Notes under the pieces: generated by a model
The model's input: only the letters and a program-made list of their open reading frames with translations
Database searches by the model: none
Told to the model about the DNA's origin: nothing
Origin: Mycobacterium sp.
Lineage (GTDB): Bacteria > Actinomycetota > Actinomycetes > Mycobacteriales > Mycobacteriaceae
Reading direction: 5' to 3'
NCBI GenBank assembly: GCA_019246375.1
Contig: JAFAQO010000206.1
Span: 1 to 11,184, forward strand
DNA length: 11,184 bases
Part shown: positions 6,994 to 11,184 of the stretch, one piece after another
Layout of the letters: each line of letters opens with the position of its first letter
Numbering within the stretch: position 1 is the stretch's first letter
Position numbers and translations under genes: made by a program

Positions 6994-7877
6994 AGCGTCC
7001 TCGCTTCCTGAATCCGTTGCATGTCAGGTTCGTCCCAGCTCTTGATGGCGGCGCGAAAGGAATCGTCGGAGAGGAACAGGGAGGTGTTGTCGGCGCCCAG
7101 GTGAGTCCATCGCAGACTCAGACCGCCATCGACGAGAAGGGTCTGGCCGGTGATATAACTTGACAACTCCGATAGGAGGAAAAGGATGGCGCCGGCCTGT
7201 TCCGCCGGCCGACCGCGCCGCCCCATCGCGATGGCACGGCGGTCGCGGTCGGCATTGTGGTCGACGTAGGTGGCCGACGCTGTCGTCTCGGTCACGCCGG
7301 GAGCGACCGCATTGACGCGGATGTTGTCCGCGGCCAATTCGACCGCCATGGTGCGGGTGACCGCCACGACCGCCGCCTTGGCCGCTCCGTAGGCGATGTG
7401 AAACGGCGCCGTGTTGATGCCGCTGATCGAGGAGATGGAGACGATCGAGCCGGGAAGGCTCTGCGTACGTAATTCGGCTGCGACCGCCCGACTCATGAAA
7501 AACATCGTTTCCAGATTGTCGGTGAACAGCGCGCGCCAGTCACTGCGGCTTACCCGTGTGCACGGCATCCAGGTCGACGGCGCGGCGCCACCGGCGATGT
7601 TGACCAGCCCATAGAAATCGCCATCGGTGTGGCGCACCCGATCGAGAACCGCGTCGATGCCGTCGTCCGTCGACGCGTCGGCTGTCACGGGCACGATGGA
7701 CAGACCCTGGTCGGTGAGAGGGCCGACATGCTCCTCGAGGTTGTCGGCGGAGCGACTCACCGCAATCACGGTGGCTCCCGCCCGGGCGGCCATGGCGGTC
7801 ACGGTGGTGCCGATGCCGCCGCCGCCGGCGCCGGACACCACGACGATGCGGCCGTCGAGACTTAGGAGGTTGTCCAT
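6990..7877 (-). CDS. Short-chain dehydrogenase/reductase with extended C-terminus
   Basis: This 295-residue protein is a classical-type SDR: IVVVSGAGGGGIG (11-23) for the cofactor, NIAGG (93-97), SSISG with the catalytic Ser near 150, YGAAK with Tyr163 and Lys167, NIRVNAVAPG (185-194) and VDGGLS (249-254). The glycine loop is one residue longer than the classic TGxxxGIG. About 40 residues follow VDGG, where classical SDRs normally end. It should oxidise an alcohol or reduce a ketone with NAD(P)H. Directly upstream of the Rieske gene (ATGA overlap) and with the Baeyer-Villiger enzyme after that, it most likely converts the hydroxyl made by the Rieske enzyme into the ketone the monooxygenase needs; that order is inferred. 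It begins 9 bases after the aldehyde dehydrogenase stop, the only non-overlapping junction in the operon, and its ribosome binding site is weak (only GAAG nearby), so translation probably depends on coupling. Confidence 0.94.
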   Translation of the reverse strand: MDNLLSLDGRIVVVSGAGGGGIGTTVTAMAARAGATVIAVSRSADNLEEHVGPLTDQGLSIVPVTADASTDDGIDAVLDRVRHTDGDFYGLVNIAGGAAPSTWMPCTRVSRSDWRALFTDNLETMFFMSRAVAAELRTQSLPGSIVSISSISGINTAPFHIAYGAAKAAVVAVTRTMAVELAADNIRVNAVAPGVTETTASATYVDHNADRDRRAIAMGRRGRPAEQAGAILFLLSELSSYITGQTLLVDGGLSLRWTHLGADNTSLFLSDDSFRAAIKSWDEPDMQRIQEARTL

Positions 7878-7886
7878 AACCAGTCT

Positions 7887-9320
7887 TCAGCCGGCAGTTC
7901 CCGGCGCATAGCCGAGCATCGCTTTGGTTTCCAGGTATTCGCCGAAGCCGAACTCTCCCCACTCGCGTCCGTTGCCACTCTTCTTGTAGCCGCCGAACCC
8001 CGCGTGGAAGTCGAATCCATTGTTGATCACCACCCAGCCGGACCTGATGCCGCGGGCAATTGCCCGAGCCTGCTCGATGTCCTCACCCGAGACGTAGCCG
8101 GCCAGGCCGTAGTCCGTATCGTTGGCGATTTCGATGGCATGGTCTAGGGTGTCATAGCCCAGAATCGCCAGCACCGGGCCGAAAATTTCTTCGCGGGCAA
8201 TCGTCATGTCGTTGGTGACATCGGCGAAGACGGTGGGCTTGACGTAGTAGCCCTTTTTCAGTCCTTCCGGGCGGCCGGTGCCGCCGATGACCAGGGTGGC
8301 GCCCTCGTCGATGCCCTTCTGGATCAGCGACTGGATCTTCTCGAACTGCGCGCAGGAGACCACCGGGCCCAACCCGACATCGCCGCTGGGGTCCCCCACG
8401 GTGAGGCCCGCCGCGGAGTCTTGGGCAATGCCGACGGCTTCTTCCATCCGGGCGTTGGGCACGAGCATGCGGGAGGGCGCGCTGCACGATTGGCCGGAAT
8501 TGGCCATCATGTTGGCGACGCCTGACCTGACGTTGTCGGCGAACGAGGCGTCATCGAGCACGATGTTCGGGCCCTTGCCGCCCAGCTCCTGCGTCACCCG
8601 CTTGACCGTCGGCGCGGCGTTGCGCGCGATGTCTACGCCGGCGCGCGTCGATCCGGTGAACGAGATCATGTCCACATCCGGGTGGCACGCGAGCGCCACC
8701 CCCACGCCCGGACCGTCGCCCTGCACCAGGTTGAACACCCCGGCGGGAACCCCTGCGTCATGCAGGATCTCGGCGAAGATATGCGGCGAGAACGGCGCAA
8801 TCTCCGACGGCTTGAGCACCATCGTGCAGCCGGTCGCCAGCGCCGGAAACACCTTGACGGCAATCTGGTTCAGCGGCCAATTCCACGGCGTGATCAGCCC
8901 GCAAACCCCGATAGGCTCTTTGACGATCAGCGTTGAGCCACGCTGTTCTTCGAACGCGAAAGCCTTCAGCACCTCTATGGCGGTGTTGACGTGGCCGAGC
9001 CCAAGCCCCACTTGAGGCCCAGACGCGAGTGCCGCGGGCGCGCCCATCTCTTCGGTGATCGCCGCGGCGAGGTCACCCGAACGCTTCTGGTACTCGGTGA
9101 GGATCCGTTGGAGCGTGTCGAGCCGCTGGTCGCGGGTGGTCTGCGACCAGGTGGCGAAGGCCTTGCGGGCGGCGACGACCGCCCGGTCGACATCGGCGGC
9201 CGAACCGAGCGCCACCTTGCCGCACACCTCCTCGGTAGCGGGATTCTCGACATCAAGCTTTCTCGGCTCGACCGGATCGACCCACTGGCCGTCGATGTAG
9301 AGCTTGAGGTATTCACGCAT
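7887..9320 (-). CDS. NAD(P)-dependent aldehyde dehydrogenase
   Basis: This 477-residue protein is a standard-length member of the aldehyde dehydrogenase superfamily, oxidising an aldehyde to a carboxylic acid. All key elements are visible: PWNW with Asn147, LKPSE with Lys170, FTGSTRAG (221-228) at the nucleotide site, general base Glu245 in QELGGKGPN, nucleophile Cys279 in NSGQSCS, and EEIFGP (377-382). The ATG at 9320 is preferred to the upstream one at 9344: the protein then begins MREYLKLYIDG like its relatives, AAGGGA lies 7 bases before it, and its A is shared with the upstream TGA (TGATG). This tight coupling to the ThDP enzyme suggests that the aldehyde it oxidises is that enzyme's product, as in the benzoylformate decarboxylase and benzaldehyde dehydrogenase pair of the mandelate pathway. 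The aldehyde itself is unknown. Confidence 0.96.
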   Translation of the reverse strand: MREYLKLYIDGQWVDPVEPRKLDVENPATEEVCGKVALGSAADVDRAVVAARKAFATWSQTTRDQRLDTLQRILTEYQKRSGDLAAAITEEMGAPAALASGPQVGLGLGHVNTAIEVLKAFAFEEQRGSTLIVKEPIGVCGLITPWNWPLNQIAVKVFPALATGCTMVLKPSEIAPFSPHIFAEILHDAGVPAGVFNLVQGDGPGVGVALACHPDVDMISFTGSTRAGVDIARNAAPTVKRVTQELGGKGPNIVLDDASFADNVRSGVANMMANSGQSCSAPSRMLVPNARMEEAVGIAQDSAAGLTVGDPSGDVGLGPVVSCAQFEKIQSLIQKGIDEGATLVIGGTGRPEGLKKGYYVKPTVFADVTNDMTIAREEIFGPVLAILGYDTLDHAIEIANDTDYGLAGYVSGEDIEQARAIARGIRSGWVVINNGFDFHAGFGGYKKSGNGREWGEFGFGEYLETKAMLGYAPGTAG

Positions 9321-11023
9321 CACTGGGTCCCTTCGGCGTACCACGTCCGGAATTCGGCGTAGCTGGGCATCTCCTCCGAATTCACCTTCGGATCGATAGG
9401 CACATGGATGACGCCGACCTCGCCGCTGGCATACGCCCGCTCGATCGCCGGCCCGATATCCTCACCCCGCTCGACATATTCGCCGTGACAGCCAAAACCC
9501 TCGGCGATCTTGTCGAACCGCACGTCCTTGCTCCAGTGCACGCCGGTTTCCAGCGATCCCTGGCCGAAAGTGCGCTTGTAGACGCCCACCTCCAAGCCCC
9601 ATTGGTGGTCAACGCCGACAACGCAGACCAGCGGCAGGTTGAGGCGCGCGGCCGTCTCCAGTTCGGCGATGTGAAACATGAACGAGGAGTCGCTGGTGAG
9701 CAGCATTACCGGCCGCTTCCGTCCGTCGGCAACCGACGCGCCAACGGCGTAGGGCAGCCCGGTTCCGATGTGGCCGAAGTTCTGGTTCCAGATGACGTCG
9801 TGCGGTTTGGCCTGCGAGTAGGTCCATTGAAAGATGACCGTGGCGCCGCCATCGCGGACCATGATGCCGTCGTGTGGAAAGGCCTTGGTCGCCTCGACCA
9901 CGAAACGCGCTGTGTGCACGGGTGTTCCGAATGGGGCGGTTTCCGCCAGCTCCGCCAGTCGAGCCGCGTCCTGCTGTATCCAGCCGTCGAGTCCCGGCGC
10001 GGCGGAGCGTGGCGAATCCTTGAGCGCATCGACGAGCTGCGGAACGATCGCCCGCAGGTCACCGACCAGCGGAACGTCGATTTTCCTGTTCACCCCGATC
10101 GCCTTGGGATCGAGTTCCACGCTGATCCATTTGCGGTCGCTGTCGTTCGCCGCCCAGTGGCGTCCCTTGCCGTAGTGCACCGGCTCGCCGAGCTCGGTAC
10201 CGATCGCGATGCAGAGGTCGGACTTCGCCACCGCGTCGACGGCCGAGGGCGAGAAGCCGTAGGGGAAAGTGCGATCTTCGATTCCCTTGATGAACGCGGT
10301 TCCGCCGGATGTCTGGATCACCGGACAGTTCACGAGGTGGGCGAGCGCCTCGACGGAATCCCCGGCCCGCGCACACTGCACGGCGTGGCCGACCAGAAGG
10401 ATCGGCTGTTTCGCCTTCCTGATCAGTTCCGCGGCTTTTTCGATCATCTGCGCGCTCGCCCCCTGGCTGACGAGCCGGTAGGCCTCGGGCGGCGGCGGTG
10501 CCGACACGTCGAGTTCCTGCTGTATGACGTGCGCCGGATATTCGATGTACGCCGGCCCGGGTGTGCCGGTCTGTGCGCTGCGGAGCGCTTCATGCACGAT
10601 TTCATCTGTTTGGTCCGCGTATTCGATGCTGGCGGCGTACTTGACCGACGGTGCCAGCAGCGGCGTCTGCGACACGAACTGGATACGGCCACGCCGGACC
10701 CGCTGTTCGGTGATGCGCGCCCGCTGACCGCCCAGGAAGATGACCGGCGAATGCTCGACTTTTGCGCACATCATGGCGCCGGCCAGGTTGGCCAATCCCG
10801 GCCCGAGGGTGCCGACGCACAGGCCTGGCTTGCCGGTCATGCGCGACACTGCTTCGGCCATGAACCCGGCGCATTCCTCGTGATGCGGTGCGACGACATC
10901 CCAGCCCCGCTGCTCGGCGGCATGGAACAAATGCACGAAGTTTGGGTCGGGAATCCCGAAGAGCGTTCGAATGCCCTCCGCTTCGAAAAGATCCAGGATG
11001 CGCTCGTATACCTTCACGGCCAT
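9320..11023 (-). CDS. ThDP-dependent enzyme, acetolactate synthase / 2-oxoacid decarboxylase superfamily
   Basis: This 567-residue protein has the three-domain layout of the superfamily. The pyrimidine-binding domain (about 1-165) holds the likely catalytic Glu49 (HHEECAGFMAEA) and GTLGPGLANLAGAM (71-84). The central domain covers about 190-335. The ThDP-diphosphate domain (about 365-545) holds GHIGTGLPYAVGAS (417-430). The diphosphate/Mg motif is unusual: GDG is replaced by SDS (444-446, Asp445 kept), and the usual Asn-Asn 27 residues later reads Val471-Asp472 before QWG. Family members decarboxylate 2-oxo acids, cleave 2-hydroxyacyl-CoA, or join pyruvate units; position next to the aldehyde dehydrogenase favours an aldehyde-forming decarboxylase or lyase. 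The start at 11023 is chosen over the ATG at 11131 because GAGG lies 6 bases upstream, the family N-terminus (VYERILDLFEAEGI) follows at once, and the longer version would run through the operator region. It is the first gene of the operon. Superfamily is certain, reaction open. Confidence 0.94.
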   Translation of the reverse strand: MAVKVYERILDLFEAEGIRTLFGIPDPNFVHLFHAAEQRGWDVVAPHHEECAGFMAEAVSRMTGKPGLCVGTLGPGLANLAGAMMCAKVEHSPVIFLGGQRARITEQRVRRGRIQFVSQTPLLAPSVKYAASIEYADQTDEIVHEALRSAQTGTPGPAYIEYPAHVIQQELDVSAPPPPEAYRLVSQGASAQMIEKAAELIRKAKQPILLVGHAVQCARAGDSVEALAHLVNCPVIQTSGGTAFIKGIEDRTFPYGFSPSAVDAVAKSDLCIAIGTELGEPVHYGKGRHWAANDSDRKWISVELDPKAIGVNRKIDVPLVGDLRAIVPQLVDALKDSPRSAAPGLDGWIQQDAARLAELAETAPFGTPVHTARFVVEATKAFPHDGIMVRDGGATVIFQWTYSQAKPHDVIWNQNFGHIGTGLPYAVGASVADGRKRPVMLLTSDSSFMFHIAELETAARLNLPLVCVVGVDHQWGLEVGVYKRTFGQGSLETGVHWSKDVRFDKIAEGFGCHGEYVERGEDIGPAIERAYASGEVGVIHVPIDPKVNSEEMPSYAEFRTWYAEGTQ

Positions 11024-11029
11024 GTCAAA

Positions 11030-11033
11030 CCTC
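11030..11033 (-). promoter_or_regulatory. Ribosome binding site deciding the ThDP-enzyme start
   Basis: GAGG on the minus strand, six bases before the ATG at 11023-11021, supports this start over the in-frame ATG at 11131. Confidence 0.6.
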
Positions 11034-11060
11034 GCCAGCGCCCCGACCAATGGGCAACAA

Positions 11061-11072
11061 TTGTCTGGACAA
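11061..11072. promoter_or_regulatory. TTGTC-TG-GACAA inverted repeat, candidate operator
   Basis: Five-base arms TTGTC and GACAA are exact reverse complements around TG, overlapping a palindromic ACAATTGT (11057-11064). The form resembles sites of the FCD subgroup of GntR regulators, which often read TTGTC(n)GACAA. It lies 37 bases upstream of the first gene's ATG, inside the likely leader transcript. Short inverted repeats also occur by chance, so it is a candidate only. Confidence 0.35.
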
Positions 11073-11095
11073 ATCCACGTCTCCGGCGCCGATTG

Positions 11096-11108
11096 AGAAT
11101 CCGATTCT
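11096..11108. promoter_or_regulatory. Perfect 13-base palindrome AGAATC-C-GATTCT
   Basis: Six-base arms AGAATC and GATTCT are exact reverse complements around a single C. The right arm shares bases with the neighbouring TTCTAT/ATAGAA palindrome and with the minus-strand -10 candidate. It may be a second operator half or part of one composite site. Confidence 0.4.
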
Positions 11109-11109
11109 A
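11104..11109 (-). promoter_or_regulatory. Candidate -10 box for the seven-gene operon
   Basis: TAGAAT fits the TANNNT pattern of mycobacterial SigA promoters and would start transcription near 11097, giving a leader of about 74 bases. No clear -35 element is visible at the right distance, which is common in mycobacteria. It is buried in the palindromes, consistent with repression. Confidence 0.4.
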
Positions 11110-11121
11110 TGATCGATAGAA
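11105..11121. promoter_or_regulatory. tetO-like palindrome TTCTAT-N5-ATAGAA, candidate TetR-family operator
   Basis: The arms are exact reverse complements around GATCG. The core TCTAT-N5-ATAGA has the same arms and spacing as the classical tet operator. It overlaps -10-like hexamers on both strands, so a bound repressor would block divergent transcription. The match to tetO is direct; the regulator family is inferred. Confidence 0.5.
11108..11113 (+). promoter_or_regulatory. Candidate divergent -10 box
   Basis: TATGAT on the plus strand is close to the TATAAT consensus and would start transcription near 11120, toward the window edge and the possible GTG start at 11158. No convincing -35 is seen. 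Confidence 0.35.
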
Positions 11122-11157
11122 CATGATTCACCAGTTCCAGTGCGGGGTCAAGGTGCC

Positions 11158-11184
11158 GTGTCGGCAGAACAACGACGACAGAAC
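11158..11184 (+). CDS. Possible 5' end of a divergent gene, perhaps a regulator (partial)
   Basis: A GTG at 11158, four bases after AAGG in a purine-rich leader (GGGGTCAAGG), opens a frame that runs to the window edge as MSAEQRRQN. A short charged Glu/Arg/Gln start is common in TetR-family regulators, and a divergent regulator would suit the palindromes between the two genes. Nine codons cannot establish a family. An ATG at 11123 in another frame also stays open to the edge but has no ribosome binding site. Confidence 0.28.

Noticed and set aside
9321..9344. Longer aldehyde dehydrogenase start at 9344
   Set aside because: It adds eight residues (MVRRRDPV) not typical of the family, while the ATG at 9320 has AAGGGA at good spacing and forms a TGATG junction.
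9404..11119. 571-codon open frame on the plus strand opposite the ThDP enzyme
   Set aside because: It has no recognisable domain, a His/Arg/Asp-rich composition typical of antisense frames in GC-rich DNA, and lies opposite a gene with clear catalytic motifs.
11024..11131. 36-residue N-terminal extension of the ThDP enzyme from the ATG at 11131
   Set aside because: It has no family resemblance, would cover the palindromes and -10 candidate, and the ATG at 11023 has a good ribosome binding site.
1..11184. Mobile element, prophage, toxin-antitoxin, CRISPR, tRNA or rRNA
   Set aside because: I looked for transposase or integrase motifs, terminal repeats, regular repeat-spacer arrays and tRNA-like cloverleaf ends and saw none; composition appears even across the window.

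Overview
The window looks like chromosomal DNA from a high-GC actinobacterium, most likely a Mycobacterium. This rests on codon use strongly biased to G/C in the third position, tightly overlapping genes, and families common there: a cyclopentadecanone-type Baeyer-Villiger monooxygenase, a Rieske oxygenase without partner subunits, MFE-2-like SDRs, a CaiB/BaiF CoA-transferase, and a membrane acyltransferase resembling (from memory) Rv1565c. No rRNA, tRNA, CRISPR array, insertion sequence or integrase was seen.

Layout. Positions 1-1311 (minus) hold most of the membrane part of an acyltransferase-3 (OafA-like) protein; its 3' end lies beyond position 1, and no canonical start codon exists in frame ahead of its first conserved motif. 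Positions 1312-1639 are a gap with a 19-base palindrome just after the next gene's stop. Positions 1640-11023 (minus) are one uninterrupted run of seven genes. In transcription order they are: a ThDP-dependent decarboxylase/lyase-like enzyme, an aldehyde dehydrogenase, an SDR, a Rieske oxygenase alpha subunit, a type I Baeyer-Villiger monooxygenase, an MFE-2-like SDR, and a family III CoA-transferase. Five of the six junctions overlap (TGATG, ATGA, ATGA, ATGATG, and an 8-base overlap) and the sixth gap is 9 bases, so this is almost certainly one translationally coupled operon with both ends in the window.

Positions 11024-11184 hold the control region: a good ribosome binding site, a TTGTC/GACAA inverted repeat, and nested palindromes, one with the same TCTAT-N5-ATAGA arms as the classical tet operator. 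Divergent -10-like hexamers (TAGAAT on minus, TATGAT on plus) sit in or against that palindrome. A GTG with a purine-rich leader on the plus strand (11158) may be the first codon of a divergent, possibly autoregulated, regulator.

Working model (inference). The operon looks like a catabolic route for an alicyclic, terpenoid or steroid-like compound. The Rieske enzyme would hydroxylate, the first SDR would oxidise the alcohol to a ketone, and the BVMO would insert oxygen to give an ester or lactone. The ThDP enzyme and aldehyde dehydrogenase would cleave a 2-oxo or 2-hydroxy acid and oxidise the aldehyde. The CoA-transferase and MFE-2-like SDR would pass the acid into beta-oxidation. No esterase/lactonase, ferredoxin, ferredoxin reductase, hydratase or thiolase is encoded here, so these must come from elsewhere. 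The substrate cannot be read from sequence alone.
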